Shown: positions 47,580 through 62,130, counted from the stretch's first letter. The stretch is DNA of 64,000 nt from Oxyruncus cristatus (GCA_013399855.1 VXAY01005262.1:394175-458174), one strand, 5' to 3'. Numbers and translations are program-made. The notes: generated by a model not told the origin, from the letters alone.

Positions 47580-47975
47580 TAAGAAGCAAAGATATCCATT
47601 GAACCATATACTGTGACTCAATCACTTCTGGCAACATAAGCAAGGTCATGAAGGGAGAAGTTTCTCAAAAATGCTTGTAGTTCAGAATGTACTATCATTT
47701 GAGACTTTACTTATGGATCATCGTGTTTCCAAGGCAAACTTAATCAGTCTAATGCTGTGAGAAATGCATTTCTGGAGGTACAAACTTTTTCACTTAAAAC
47801 ACTTAAGTTCTGACTGCAGCTGGGTTGATTTTTAGGAAAAATTTCAGTATTTCAGAAGACAATGATGAAAAACAATTATAATTCAGAGGAAAACCAGAAT
47901 TAAATTAAATTTCACAAAAAAATTGCTAATTTCATTATGACAGATTTGTTCTGTGTTTTATGTGAATATATTTTT

Positions 47976-48096
47976 CAAGGCCAGATTGAATAAGGTCTTG
48001 AGCAAGCTGGTCTTGTGGGAGGTGTCCCTGCCTGTGGCAATGAGGGTTGGGACCAGATGATCTTCAAGGTCCCCTCCAACCCCTTAACATCCAATG
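47976..48096 (+). mobile_element. Short CR1 3'-end fragment, plus strand
   Basis: About 120 bases match the extreme 3' region of CR1: CAAGGCCAGATTGAATAAGG near the start, then GAGGTGTCCCTGCC-type sequence, then GGTCCCCTCCAACCCC at the end. The octamer terminus is degraded (CTTAACATCC). This 3' end differs from those of the three longer copies, indicating another CR1 subfamily. Confidence 0.9.
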
Positions 48097-49707
48097 ACTA
48101 TTACATGGAATTATGCTGATATGTCAGCGTAATATTGCCGATGTGTAAATATAAGTGGATTTTAATAAAAATATATAACAACCTTAAAATTAAATATTTT
48201 CTTTTCCCCTTGAAAAATGACACTGCCATAGATTCAAAGCTCATTAATCCATTGTTACTTTGCACTGCTTACCAAAGTCTTGGTAACTCTTTATTTAATA
48301 TTTAATATGTTTTTAAAATACTGTTCTTTCTTTTCAGATGAAATAGTGTGCATGTCTGTTCAAAATCCTCTGTATTTGGTAGTTTTTGAGTTATTCCTTT
48401 GTGTTGTTTGTACCTACTGAACATGGATGTAAAATGCAACACTTTAACTTTGAAGTTCCTAGTGCTCAACTTCCAACTGTCAGATCATTTGATGACTTAC
48501 CTAAATATTTTTTTGAATATTTTTACCTGCAATAATTAAAATATTTACCATTTAAATGTCTTCCTTTTATTCCTCTGCAGGTGGCTAAAGTACAGCTTTT
48601 GTGACAACTCTAAAGGTCATCTTCATCAGGCAGCATTAAAGGAAATCAGCTTTCACAGATGTTTGTTTCCATAGCAGACTACAGAGAAGCCATCAGAATG
48701 TTACTGTGATTTTTTTACCTTTGGAGGGTGTTTATGATTTAGCTGTCATCAATAAAAATTCAAAGCAGTGGATTGGTGAGGGAATCTTAAATAAGATTCT
48801 CCCCCACTCGCATTTATGGTTAAACAACCAGGAAAAGGTGGATTAAAAAAAAAAGTGAAGAGAGAATAGGTTGCCCTTAGAAACAGTAGCTTCAAGTACT
48901 CTAAAAGCTGCAAAAATTTGTTTTAAAAATCCAGAGATTTACAGTTCTTTTGTTTCCAGAAACTTTACCCAACATGAACCTAGGTAATTATAAGAAATAG
49001 CAGAGATACAGTGATTTGAACAGTGTATTACTTTGAAGAGCAGAACTCAGATCTGGAGACGGCCAAGCCCTTTTGTTTTTTTTTTTACCTTGAAAATAAG
49101 AGCTCTGTATTGTGTATCATTAAGCCAGCAACAAACTCTTTGCATTGGCATTTCTCTTTGGTGTGGTATCAAATAATAAATTTGGCATGACCAAACCCTT
49201 TACTTTTGCTGTGTATGTCCTGTAGGTAGGGATTAAGGACTTCAGACTAACTTCACTGGTTTGAAATTGAGACTATGCTTTGGAGATAAATAGGATATGA
49301 CCTACCATATCTGTCCTTTTCAAATACCCAGAGCTGCTTGAAGAGGCTAAGAGGTGATAGAGCAATGCAGCTCAGAACAACTCTACCATCATTGCCACAT
49401 TTCCAGAAGGGACTCTACAGCCCTGTGCATGAACTCTGTGTAGGGCATTTCAGGGGTTTTTTTCCCCTCTTTTATCACTCAAAACTGAGTGTAAAGTTAT
49501 TTTTCTAGATCCTACAAAATTTTAGTAGGAAGCCCTCTGAAGTGGCCAGTGACAAGCTAGAAAGAGGGATATACCCAAAACGCTACCCTTTCTCAGGTTT
49601 AGACACTGATTTATAGGATGTAGAGAGGGCGCCTCTGTGTGAACAGGCATGTCAGCACACATTACACACAAGTAAGCATCTAACAGTATTCCTCATCAAG
49701 GAAAAAA
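48097..49707. other. Gene-free AT-rich stretch
   Basis: No open frame of note. A good acceptor, TTTTATTCCTCTGCAG, ends at 48580, but the following sequence has stops in all frames within short distance and no convincing donor. Confidence 0.55.
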
Positions 49708-49766
49708 ATCATAGAATCAGATGGGTTGGAAAGGACCTCAGAGATCATCAAGTCCAACCCTTGATA
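49708..49766 (-). mobile_element. Very short CR1 3'-end fragment, minus strand
   Basis: About 59 bases read, on the plus strand, ATCATAGAATC, then GGTTGGAAAGGACCTC, then ATCATCAAGTCCAACCC. This is the reverse complement of a CR1 3' terminus. It is an example of extreme 5' truncation. Confidence 0.92.
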
Positions 49767-49979
49767 AAATAAAGCAAACAAGAGGAAATAGAAAACGAGC
49801 AGCTCTATCCACCTACCTCACCATTTTGTCTTTTGTCAGTAGTTAAAGAATTCACAGAAAAACAAACAAACAAACTAAAACCCCCCACAAGAAATGTGAA
49901 TATAATCAGGAGGACTGAAACCTGTTGCTAGGGCACCAAACCAAACTATCCATTACTCAACCATGAGGACACTCCTCCT

Positions 49980-50175
49980 GCTGAAATCACAATATGACAC
50001 AGGAAGGAATTTAACACCTGTAAATTTAAATTAGTCATACCTATCAACCAATCAGCATTTAGCTAATAATTTCCAACCCACATCTAATTAAGTGTTTTGA
50101 GCTGAGGGTAGCCACCCAGACTCCCTGTCATTAAAGGAGCACAAATAACACCTGCCTCTGCGGGAGTCACTCTCT
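49980..50175 (+). promoter_or_regulatory. Promoter- or LTR-like block with CCAAT box
   Basis: CAACCAATCAGCATTT at 50044-50059 contains a consensus CCAAT box on the plus strand. An ACATCTAATTAAGTG homeodomain-type site follows (50081-50095). GC content rises over 50100-50175, and the segment ends in GCGGGAGTCACTCTC. The order resembles the U3 region of an LTR, but I could not find TG/CA ends or flanking duplications. It may be an old LTR, a conserved enhancer or chance. Confidence 0.2.
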
Positions 50176-50472
50176 AAGTGTCTCTTCATGCATCACCAAA
50201 GTGTATAGAAGGAGCAGAGGACAAGTTCTTTCTCAACATAAACACCTTGGTTAGATACTTAAAGTTTGTAGGCATCAGACTGAGCTATAGGATCAGTAGG
50301 TATGGAGAAAGACAAAGTTTTACTGGGTTGGCTAAGTCAAAACCACGATTTCTCTCATATTACACAGAAATCTGACTGAGTTACAACCCATCTTGAGGAA
50401 TGTGGCATAAGAGGATTTCCATGACAGAAAATTCATTTATTCAGCCATCTCATGAAAAACAGTGAATGACCA

Positions 50473-50487
50473 AATATATATATATAT
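50473..50487. repeat. AT dinucleotide repeat
   Basis: Seven and a half AT units after CCAA. Confidence 0.9.
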
Positions 50488-50921
50488 CTATGACATAAAT
50501 CTTTCATTGATTTATTTTTTTAATGCACTTGCCAGTCATATACTGTATATTATAAAACTCAGTCATCTCAAAACCAAATATCTGTTCTTCATGTGAACAG
50601 GAAAGGACACCACCACAATCTATATCTGCCTCGGAGTTTATCACGAAACATTAAACCGATAAAAACTCCTTGCCTAAATATGAAGTTAGAATCAATTCCC
50701 AGGTCATTGACAAAGAAATTAAAGTATTCTGCATATTCCAGGGAGAAGTGTGATGTTTGAAGGCTTGAGATTTTTTGGTTCCACCTGGTATATACTGTTA
50801 AAATCTCAGAGCTGCTAATTAGTAAATTCTAATGCAGAGCCAGGTAGCAGATCCTTTTAGACTGTGACCAAATAGAAAAGACTGAATGCTAATTTTTTTC
50901 TATTTCAAATGGATATCCAGT

Positions 50922-50947
50922 GGTCAGCTCAACAGGTCAGCTCAATC
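50922..50947. repeat. 13-bp tandem duplication
   Basis: GGTCAGCTCAACA at 50922-50934 is followed directly by GGTCAGCTCAATC at 50935-50947. The copies differ at the last two positions. Confidence 0.9.
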
Positions 50948-52210
50948 AAGCTTCCGTTACAGACTCTATCATGTGTTCTATTTCTTTAAAGTTGTTCCAT
51001 TTTTCACACCATTACTGAACGCCCTGACACGTGCTCTTTCTCAATTCATCAGTCATGAGAGAAGCACATTTTTTGGAGGGCCCTAACTAATGCTGCTTCC
51101 CAGCTGTAAAGTTTGACTCCCCTTCCCCTTTAATTCTGCAATCGGCAATCAAATGGAAAAACAAAAAAAATTAAAAACTCCCCAGGCAGATAGATGATGT
51201 GGAGAAGGAATCAGCTGAGTGACAATAATTCAGATTAGCTAAGGGTCTCCTGCCTTATCTGAAACAACTCAAAGTCTGCTTTTGTGGATATGTACAAAAG
51301 ATTTAATACAATTCAAGAGGAATTAAAGAGGAAAAGTTTAAAGTAAAAACGTAAGCCAAATCATATCATTAAGTGGTGAAAAACATTACGTGGAGCACCA
51401 GAACTCCCTGGAGACAGTAAATCCAGCATCAGAACTGGGGCTTTTCTTAATGTAGCTGAAAAGAGGAGAGATGAAAATACCTGACATATATAGCTGATAA
51501 ATGCAACACTCTCCCAAATGTAAGGACTCTCTCTCAGATGTAAGAATGCATTTTTTCAGCCATCTAGCAAAGCAATTTCTTTCTTAAAATCTCGCATTCA
51601 AAATACGGCAGACCTGTTGCCTCCAGGCACTCTCTAAAAGAAATATTCCTTTACCTTATATTCTTCTCCTTGTAAGAGTCCACTTTATCCATTCTCTACC
51701 ATCTTCAGTGTTGTACCTGTAATTCACATTTTTGTCCTTCTGCAGGGCTCTCCCTTTCTCTACCTCAGTTTCTCATTCATTACATGGGCAAAATCACATT
51801 TGCAAACTTGAAAAGAATGTTACTACAGTACATTAAAGGTTGAGGGGTTTAGATATATTGATGCAGACTGAAAATATAATATGTAGTTCTATCATTTGTA
51901 TTTATAAACACAGGAATGGAAATTATCAGAGAATTATCTCTGAATTCCACTTTCAGAAAATCATGCTGGTGTTTATCATTTGTTTACATTATTTCCATAG
52001 AAAAAATGGCATCTGTAGTGCAAACTACAAGAAGATGATAGAATAAAATTCTCTTTCCTGTAGCACTCTCATTTCTCTCATGGTTGCTCATATGCAGTAT
52101 TTTTAAATTCCATTCATCCTATTTGAATTCTTTTGAAGTCATCTGCATCCTGTCAGGTTCTCCAGTTCCATTTTTTCATGTTTAAATAAATAATTGAAAA
52201 TTCGATGTTT

Positions 52211-52230
52211 GGGGGCTGGGGGGCTGGGGG
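52211..52230 (+). repeat. G-rich octamer repeat (GGGGGGCT-like)
   Basis: Three G runs of 5, 6 and 5 bases are separated by CT. A quadruplex would need one run to be split, so folding is possible but weaker than at 22313-22341. Confidence 0.85.
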
Positions 52231-55200
52231 CTTCAGCCTGCTAGCTGATATCATTGCTCTGTGTTAGCACATGTTCTCAAAAATGTGGAAGCATATCTGA
52301 AGAACTTGAAAAAGAGCTCCTTAAAAATGCTACAGAACTAAAGCTGCAGCCATCTGGAGCAAGAGCAACTCCTGCCATGAACTTACATATCTCAAACTCT
52401 GAAAGGTTTTCCAGCTGAATGAATTCACATCTGTCAGAGAAACAGGCAGACTTTTATGCAGTGGAATGCAACATGGCACTTAGATGCAATTAAAATCATA
52501 ATTAGAAAACCTTATCTAGTGTGCTTGTGGTAATCTGGGATAATTTTTTTTTCTGGTAGAGACACAAAGAAGACCTAGTCGAGAACAGAGATGGATCTAA
52601 TGGCTGCTGGCAACTTGCCCCTTCCCTAGGAATGGCACTTCCTGCCTGGAACAACCCCAGGCATGGCCAGCTGCTGCTGCTCCCAGAAAGCTATTTATGT
52701 TTTTGAAGCCAAAGAGCAACCCTTTCAGGTCCTTGGCTGTATATCTGTACCAGATCAAATCACCTGCTTTCCAGCCTAAATTGCCTCTTAATACAGGTTA
52801 TATAAGAACCAAGATTCACGCTGTTTATTAATGCTGATACCCATAGGAAATCTGAGCCAGCCTTGTACTCCATGCCTGTTTTGTTTGATTCAGAGGACCA
52901 AAACTTCAGTCTAGGAATCTGAACTGAGATCTCACACGAGCAAGGCAAAGCTGCCCACTTCATGCATATTCAGAACGTGGACAGATTTGTCACAGGAGAG
53001 GAGTAGGGTGAAGTGGACTCTGGTCTCCCCTCAGCTGAACACTCAGTAATGAGACGGGACTGCATGGACAACTATACACTGGCTCCATGTCCAAACATCC
53101 TCAATGAGGAATTACATTATTTTTAGTATATTTCATCATCTATGACATTGTCTCTTTCTCAGAATTTTGATTTGCTGTGTTAAATCTTTAGATCTAACAT
53201 ATATATGAAAGTGAATGTAGTATAAAATTCAAAGATAAAAAGCAGCTAAAAAGGTGCATTTTAACTATTGCCTTTTCACATTAAGGAAAATCGCTGTTTA
53301 CTTATTATACCATTCTGAAAGAAAGTAACAGGTGCTTTCTCTAGAAGCTTTTAGAAATTATAACAATTGTGTTTGTAGAATTTACATATTTAAATCAGGA
53401 GCAATATTTAACTGATCAAATTTTTCTACCTATCAGAGACCTAATATCTTTGTGAAATACTTGGCTTTAAAGATATGAATGTCTTATAAAAGAGCATGGT
53501 ACAGCCTTACTCATCTTGACAAGTTCAAGACAAGTGATACATGATTTCTGAGAGAAGAATCTGTCACTATGGTTTGTGTAGTCCTAAAGGGAAGGGACAG
53601 TAAATAAGCCATTGAGTAAGTGTTCAGAAACACAGTGGTATTGTTTGCAGGTGTTATATAAAATAATTTTTAATAACTTCATCAAAGAACACTAAGCTAA
53701 TCAGCTGTCATAATGACAACATATTATGCACAAAGTTGTAGTCTTGTGATTTTAAACCTGAGTTTTCAGTATGAGAAAAATCAGGAAAGTAAAAGCAAAC
53801 ATCTCTTCTGAATTCCCTTTTTGTTCCCAGGAAGACCTGCCTGAGGTAATTGCATGATAATACAACCAGGACGCTATATAACCTCAAACAGGTTAGCAAG
53901 AAACCAACTCATTACCATATGTTTAAATGGTTTTCTAAGTGTTACAAGCAAATTTCTGTGATCTGCTGCTTCAGTTACTTGACTAGGAAGATTGCGGTTC
54001 TCTGGTGGAAGGTAAATCTGAGGAAGTAGAGCTGGAAAAAAAAAGAGCATTCTCTGTATTTTAACGTTAACAGCACACTGCCAGAAAGGTCCACCAGCGT
54101 GAGAAAGAAAGAGCGTCCCCAAGCTGAGGGGTAGGTTGGTGTCCCCTGAGCTTCTCCCCTAGCATCTAAACTGCAAAGGTGAGAATTCCTTAACCCAAAT
54201 TTCAGATAGCTTGCTTCACTCTGCAGCAGGGATAGGCTAAGAAAATAGTAGCTGTTCCTTAGCCCAAATGTGACAAAAGAGATCTTATCAGGCAGCAGTA
54301 ACACAGCTGCGATCTACCACAGGCTTGTACTCTGCATCATGCACAGGTTTGCTTTTAGCTCACGTGTCCTGTCTGCTGCAGAGACCCCAGATTTCACCTG
54401 TGGCCACGTGTGAATTAGCTGGTGATAACTGTGTCCTTTGCCTAAGGTCACAGACAGTTAGAGCTTACTTTAAAACCCATAATTTTTACAATGTCTTGTA
54501 CAATACTGTAAGCAGTTTATTCTTTTTTAATGAACACATGGCAAATTAAGGAGTTCAGAATGGTTATTTTTTAATGAAAAATGTGTTTGAGTGCATTGCT
54601 GTTATGCAACTGTCATCATGAAGAAGAACAGGATTTTCAAAAGCATCTTTGGAAGTGACTCCATTAAGAACATGTGATGCTTTTAATCCATTAGCTCCTT
54701 ACTTCTGATGTGAAATCCTGAGTGCTTGAAGCTAGTGGCAGAAACTCCAGACATTTCAGAGAGGCCACAGTTTCACTCCTGAAGTAAGTTTTTCCAGTTC
54801 TAATAAAAATACAAACATTTGCTATTTACGTGCCTTATTTTTGAGCATTTCTCTCCTTGTGTCATCACTAAGCTTAAAGAAATTATTATACAGCTGATGT
54901 GGATTTTACATGTCTCTCTATTTTAAAAATACCATCTTTCAGCCAAGTGTGTTGCCCATGGCAAAGAACTTACCACCAATCTGAATTACATACATGCCAG
55001 TGTAAAGAGAATGATTTCAGAGCTGAAAAGGATATTGAAAAGCTGAAAATGTACTGAAAAATCCACTAACTTAATGATAAATATAATTCACCATAAATAG
55101 TGCTTTTTCAAAAGGCACAAATTGATCTAAAAGAGTGGCCTAATTATGAGACACCTCAAATCAAAGATACTTATCAAATAAAATTTAAAATTGCTGAAAA

Positions 55201-58200
55201 GAACGTGATGCTCAACTCACCATAATATCACCTCAAAATGGTTCTTTTCACTCTTGTGTAGCTAAACTATGGTTCCAGTTCTACTTTGAGCAAGTCTCCC
55301 TAGGTGCCTCAGAGAGATTGTGCTAAAGCTATTCAGTTATGTCCACTTTCTGCTGTTTTTACATGGTGGTTTTTCAATAAGCCACAATATGTTGTGGTCT
55401 TGGAAAATTGCTTAAAGATTGTTTGGAGGCCAGTAGCATACATCCTCTTCTTCAGAATACTTCTCAGGCCCTAAGTTACTCATCTCCCAAAAGCTACAAG
55501 TACCAGTGCCGCGTTGTTTCACTAAATTATGTAACTGGAGTGGCACAGTCACTTGAGAACTCTGGAGGACAAATTTGGAAATAGACCTTCTGTGTTGCTT
55601 TATTGAATATCACTGTATGTTCTTCCAATCCATGCTAATAGCGACAATAACTCCCACAACAGTGATAGGAAAAAAATTGAACTATTACTCTGCTACTAGG
55701 AAAAAAATTCACTAACAGGCATTTATGGGTTTTCATACCTAGTTCATACAAATTTAAAGACCAAAGTCTGTCTTCATTGTAAGCAAGGGCTTAATCTGGC
55801 CAAAGGCTATAAAGCTCATGTACAAACAGTGGAAGTGTAACTATCAATATGAAGTATTTGTTATGTTTCTGGAACATGGGGAATATCAGCTGAACAGAAA
55901 ATAATAATCAGAGAGGGATCAGAAAAATGCATGAAAAATAATAATGTTGCAGAAAAGGAACCTACATCTAAAAAAGCTTTTTGAAAATACAGATTTACTT
56001 GAAATGTCTAATAATTTAATTATTTATATAATGCACACATAATAAAATCATGTACCTAGGTTGTCTGCCTTTCATTGAAGCTGTGTGTCAGTAAACACTT
56101 ATCCTGCTTCCTCCAAAGAGTCTATTTGTTTAAAGCAGCCACCAGGAGATCCTTGCCTTGTCAGTTCCAAAGTGGCCTGTGTGGCAAATCAGGCATGCAA
56201 GCTGAGAGACTTGAGTCAAGAGCAACAAGCCTTCCAAAACGCAGAGTCTAAAGGTTGCAACAATCAGTGAGATGAAACACTTTTAAGTCTAAGGCAAAAT
56301 ATTTTTGTACATTTTAAATTTGATAAATAGAAAGTTACAAAGACTTACGGAGGCAGGTGCTTGAGAGTAAAGAAGACCAGACTACATTCTTCAGCTCCTG
56401 ATCTGGAGAACTCCCTCTTCACTTCTGTCTCCAGTTGACAAACTCAAGGCATTAATGTTATACAGGACAAGAGTTGGTCCCAAAGCATATCCAACCTTTT
56501 AAGGGTGCATTTTATGGAGAATGTTAGGACTGTGAGGTCCTTGCAGTCAGGTCTTCTCATTTTTTTGCCCCTTCTCAATTCAAACACCATCAGGAGAAAC
56601 TCTGACCATTTTTTCAGAAAATGATTGTGCTGGTGTTTGGCAAAGAACTAAGCAGATTCTCAGCCCATTTTGATGATGAGTAGAATTTTTCACCTGCACA
56701 GTCTAATACTCTAATTCTAGCTCTGGTACTGAGCTCAGACATGTTAATAATCAGAACATTTGTGGTGATTATGGGCTAGGAGATAATAATCCAATCTTCG
56801 AGAGGTAGAATGACAGACAGGTTTAAGCATAACTGTTGTTTTCAGTTGTTGTAAAGATGATACTTCCCTGGAGAATTACACAGACCACCAAGTGAAAAAA
56901 CACTGAGTTTTATTTCGTTTCATTAAAATATAAGAAAAAAAAGATTAATTGGAGTAGAAGTTATATTGTAATTATTTGGAAGATTTCAATTAAAAAAAGA
57001 GTACTCACTTCTTGGATTCTAATTCTTGTTTGCTCCATGAAGATGTCATATATTAACCTAGAAATCCTGTAGGCAACTTTACATTTTAATAGCCCAGAAG
57101 CAGGTTTCTGTGGAGGGCTGCAGAGGGACAGATCTCTGGTTTTGGATTATTCAGGCGTTTATTATGTGCACTAGTCACCCAAAAATTTTCATCGTGAAAC
57201 CTTTTGCTGCAGTTTAAGCTTCAACAGATCTACAGATTGGTCCCATACAAGACATCCATTAAATAATTATAAAAACAGAACATATGACTAATTAGAAAAA
57301 AACATGTCTTGAAATATTTCTTGGTTATCCATCTAAGCCAACTTTGAAGATCCTTTTCTCTTTAAGAGAATTGTATTATTATCATTCCCCAGTGAGTCCA
57401 TTAAAATAGACTGATTTGTATGTCAGACAAAAATAAAAAAGAGATGTCTGAGAAAATGTTAAAAATGTACCTTTTTTTAGCAACCAACTTTTGCAAAAGT
57501 TTCAGTACACCCTTTAATCTTTCCTGTATTACCTTGAAAGAGAGAAGTATTTACAAGCTTTACAAAGCCTTATGGCTCAACATACCTATAGAAAAGAGCT
57601 CCATGACCCATTCCCAAAGTCACCCACACTATCCAGCAAGATGTATGTGGACCTAAGCAAAACCTGGATGTTAAGAAGCTTTGCTTTAACCACAGCTCTC
57701 CTTTTGTTCTGTCAGTGTTATCAGTTAATACCCCATGATGAAAAAAGAAATACAGTTAGCAAATACCCTGTATCCATTTAAGCTGTCAGCGTTAACAGGC
57801 ACCGCTCTGGACACCAGACAGTCTAATCAGCTGCTTGTTAGTTGTTTGTTTTCTAATGGAGCTGTCTGCAAGTCTCTGAAAAGTGGTGTCCTTGAGACTA
57901 GCAGCTTCAATGTAAACAAGTGATTACTACTGATTTTATAACTATCATTAAGTCTGTTTTTTTAAGGAACAGTATAGAATTACTGAAAGCTCTTTGTCAG
58001 CGCTTTATAGATGTTCTGCTATATATTTCCCATTTCCTCAAACACTGGAAGCAAACTTTTCTTTCTGTTTTGAATGTGTGCTTATTCCAAGATTAGGGTT
58101 ATTTTAGCTGTTCAACAGCCTTATGAACAACATTTTTAAGAGGCATTGCATAACCTTCCCAATATATCATCAAGGAAATTGAAGAGGCTGCTTTATTGTA

Positions 58201-61200
58201 CGTCTTGTGAAAAAAAGAAACACGATAAAGTTCAAGTCCTCAAGAAGGTAGAGGATGCTTTTTAATTCAATGATACTTTTATACAATAAAGATATTATAG
58301 AAGAGTGTTTCAATAGTTATTTTACTCCTCAAGTTCCTAAGTTATAATTCCATTTTATTGTAAAGTTGCTATTGCCAGAAATCTATTGAATAATACCACT
58401 GTGAACTTGTTCTGTACAGGCAATTGTTACCTTTCATGTTTGGAAGGAGACTCGAACAGCTCCTGAAGTAAATAATAAATAATATTTGTATTATTCTCAT
58501 TGTAGATTGTTGCTGGGGTTTCTCAGAGGCTAGATATGTCTTACTATGTCAACTGTTTTAGAAAAAAACCTTGTAGGAAGTAGTTGCTGGAGCAGAAAAT
58601 AGACAGTGGTTTTGAAGAGAAAAAATAGATTCATAAAATATCCTACATATATAAAGCATATTGTTGGGTACCACTAGAATTAAAGGTAGCTAAAATATGA
58701 GAAAAACGGTATAACTAAAAAAAAAAAGTTACAAAATAATATCAGTACCAATAGAAAATTGTATATGCACTAAGCAAGCTAAGGAGCTATCTTATAGTTT
58801 GTGTCAGCACTGTGAAACATTGCTGGACCAGCAGCTTTCTTTTTACACATGTTTTACTTTGACCTTATTAGTTTGGCTTTTACAAAGACACAGATGTCAA
58901 ATTCACAGTAAAATGGAAAAAGTGTTGATCCTATCATATATTCAGTAGTGCAGGGAATTCCTTTCTTATTTTTCCCAGTCAGCACTATTTTATATCAAAT
59001 TAATCATTTGGTATAATTTGTAGAACAACAAAAGAATTACTGCAGGGCGTAAAATCAATACATTAATGTAACTTAGAGTGGATACTTGTACTTGAAAAAC
59101 TCCTGCTTTTAATTCAGTATTCAGCTACAGAATACTGCTTTACTTATTAACAGAAGTCTTGCAAGATTTCCTGCAAGATTACAGTATTATTTCACATGTA
59201 TTTTTATTTTATTTAGTTTTAAATGTTTTATCAATAGACACTGCTCCAAATACTCTGTCTTTACCTGAACTTAAAAAAGGGATGCTAGCAATTGTTATTA
59301 ATAGCAATTATGAAGTGAATTATAATCTGACCCACAGATGGACAAGAGAAATCTCTAAAAGGTCTATTTGCACTCAAGACATAAAATTGCCTGTAGAATT
59401 ATTTCTTTTGAGGGGATGGGGGCCAGAGTGTACTTCCACATTTTAATGTTTTATCCTTTTCTCTAGCAAATTTTTACATTTCTGTATTACCATAGTTACA
59501 GACTCTATTAGTTATCCTCAGCTATTGCTCTAAATGGATACTTTTGAATCATTAGCCATAACACTGTTTCAGGAGTAAATTTAAAATGTGTTGCTTGATT
59601 GTCTAAATTCACTTGTCCACGTCCAGTGTAGATATTTCGGTAATGACTTAGTTATTTAATCTTCTCTGATACTTCTTTGGGGGACAATGACCCATATGGA
59701 GTAGGTGAATAGGGCAGAGGAGACACACAGTGGTGGCTGGAGGGCAGGCAGAATGCTTTAATATGTCTAAGCTGTTACTAGGTGCTAATCTTTAGGACAA
59801 CCAAATTTCACCTTTAGTAATGAAAGCAAAGATGGAAGAATAAAGGGACCTGACCTGCTCATGTACCTTTTAAAATGATCTTTTCCAAATTAGGCCAAGA
59901 AAGACAGAGTATTGAGTCCCTCCTATGGCAAATAGAAATTGGCTGTGCATCTCTGGCAATAGCTGATGAATAGTAGGAAAGAGCCTGCAAGTACCTAGAG
60001 GAGGATGCACCAAGGGTATTTACAATTCAGTGTGAAAAAAATTTAGTGTGATGCAGGGACTGTAATCAAATACTATTAAGACAGAAGATAGTTAGAAACC
60101 ATATTAGAAATACCTCCCTAACACCTATAAAAAATCAACTTGCCAAACAGCCTTTCAAAAGCTGTCTTTGATTCCCACTGCTTGAGACTCCTGATTGAAC
60201 AGAACAAGAAAGTATTTTTAACAAATTTATTTTGAAGAACAAACCTGAACTAGAAGAACAGAGATGTCCCTACCCAACAGACCTTTTTCCTGATCCCTAC
60301 TCACTGTGTTATGCACGAGAATATCCACAGTCAGATGTTTTCCCACACCATCTATCATTAAAAACATGATTCATTTTCATCTTCTGTTTAAGCTGCCGTG
60401 ACTTTTGTTCAGTTATTAAGATCCATGGGGTGTACATAAGGAGATGCTTCTTTTCAAGGAGTAAGAGCCAGGGGAGCAAGGCAACCAAATCACAGTCCAT
60501 ACTGTCTAATTGTTAACATGCTCCATCAGATGATGTGGCTTCTTCACTGTAAAGCTCATTCTAGCAATGCTCTGGCAAGGTAATAATGGCTCCCATCTGG
60601 GAGAGTAGGAAAAGACACCTCCCTTTGGAGGAAAGGCAGGTTACCCATAAAGATGCAGGCCAGGCAGTACTACTTCCCTTCAGCTACCCCACTTACCTAA
60701 CACATGTGAATGACAGAATTAAAAGGACCTGAAAGAGACACTGAAGTTATGCATCAGTCTTCCGATGCTCAGTTGTGACATCTTTATATCTTCCACTTGA
60801 AATACTCCTAGAGGATGGCACACTGTTCTGTCACCATAAGTGATTTACAGCCTTAAAGCATGAAGAGTCCACCCTTTGTAACAGTAAAGGTAAAGACATT
60901 TAATTAGGGTAGACTATGATTTAGATATGCAAGAAAACTGAAAAAGCAGAAGCTTATCTCTAATGCTAGTAATTTAGCTATAATTTCTTCCGCTGTGATC
61001 TTACTGTGAAACTCTTCCAGTAGATAAGGTACCTTCTCTAAGAGCATGACAGTCACCTGATAGAAACACTCTATTCTAGCAGAACTGAAACAGGAACTAA
61101 TTACCATAAAAATCAATACACAGATCCTGCTTAATTATTATAAATAACTCAGATGAGTCATGGATGGTGAAGGACTCTTCTCTTTTGGGCACAGGTGAGT

Positions 61201-62074
61201 CTTTCCTGGTTTAACATATGTAAAAATTACTTTCGGGATTTGTTTTCATCTTTGAATAACATTCTATTTGGCATAAACTCAGAAATTTCACTGTAATAGT
61301 AAAAAATAGCAACTTTTTAAAAACATTACTACTAAAAGGAAAAAGAAAATTTCAGTGAAAAAAATAGTTAAAAATGGGCATAATGGGCAAAACAAAAAGA
61401 AAACTACAAGTACAAATACCAGCATTTTTGAAATGAGGACATGTGACTGTAAAATCATGTAAATTAACAGTTCTACATGAATCTTATGGATGTTCACTCA
61501 ACTCCTGCTCAGTTTTGGTTTAACACAATGCTCACATGAATGCCTGACATTTGCTGATGGAATAAATTTACTGACTACATATTATTTTCATGTCATATAA
61601 ACTCTCATCATGGTTAAAAAAAATATTTTGACTGCAGAAGAAATTCCAGATCTTTCAAACATATATTAAAAATGTTACCAACATAAATAATAACAGCCCA
61701 TTAGACAAACTATGTTACATATATAAAGATGCAAAATTCCCAGAAAACATTTTTTTAATCTGGAAATCCTTATTTTTCTTTAGAAATATGCTTCAGTCTG
61801 CTGGCATGAAGAAAGAGGAACATACTCAGCACTCCTTATAGAAAGTCAGTAGGAGCTGCTGAGTTATTAGAAATGCTTCTCATCCAGTATTGCACATTCT
61901 ATTTTAGTAGGAATTTCTACTAAAAAATTTCATACCGTAGCAATAATGTCCTCTACTAGGAAAAAAAATTGGCAGTATGAGTAGAAGGTTATGAACTGAT
62001 AGATGTTCCTAAGAAAGCTTTGAATCATATAATGTAAACAAATGCACTTCATTTTTGTAAATAAGAGTAAAAGC

Positions 62075-62130
62075 ATTATTATTATTAATATTATTATCAT
62101 CATTATCATCAGCATCAATATCATCACCAC
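62075..62130. repeat. ATT/ATC trinucleotide low-complexity tract
   Basis: ATT units pass into ATC and ATC/AGC units. On the minus strand it translates as a string of M, I and L, which explains a spurious hydrophobic open frame there. Confidence 0.9.

Larger units (their letters stand above)
46314..47975. other. Gene-free stretch with two A-rich tracts
   Basis: No retroviral gag, pol or env-like frame follows the LTR. The open frames of 80 and 65 codons at 47276-47529 are translations of an A/C simple repeat. Otherwise nothing recognised. Confidence 0.6.

Noticed and set aside
61160..61200. Plus-strand donor-like CACAG/GTGAGTC
   Set aside because: The nearest upstream AG has a purine/AT-rich, non-pyrimidine context, so no exon can be defined.
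61930..62130. Hydrophobic minus-strand frame resembling a membrane peptide
   Set aside because: The M/I/L string is the translation of an ATT/ATC simple repeat.
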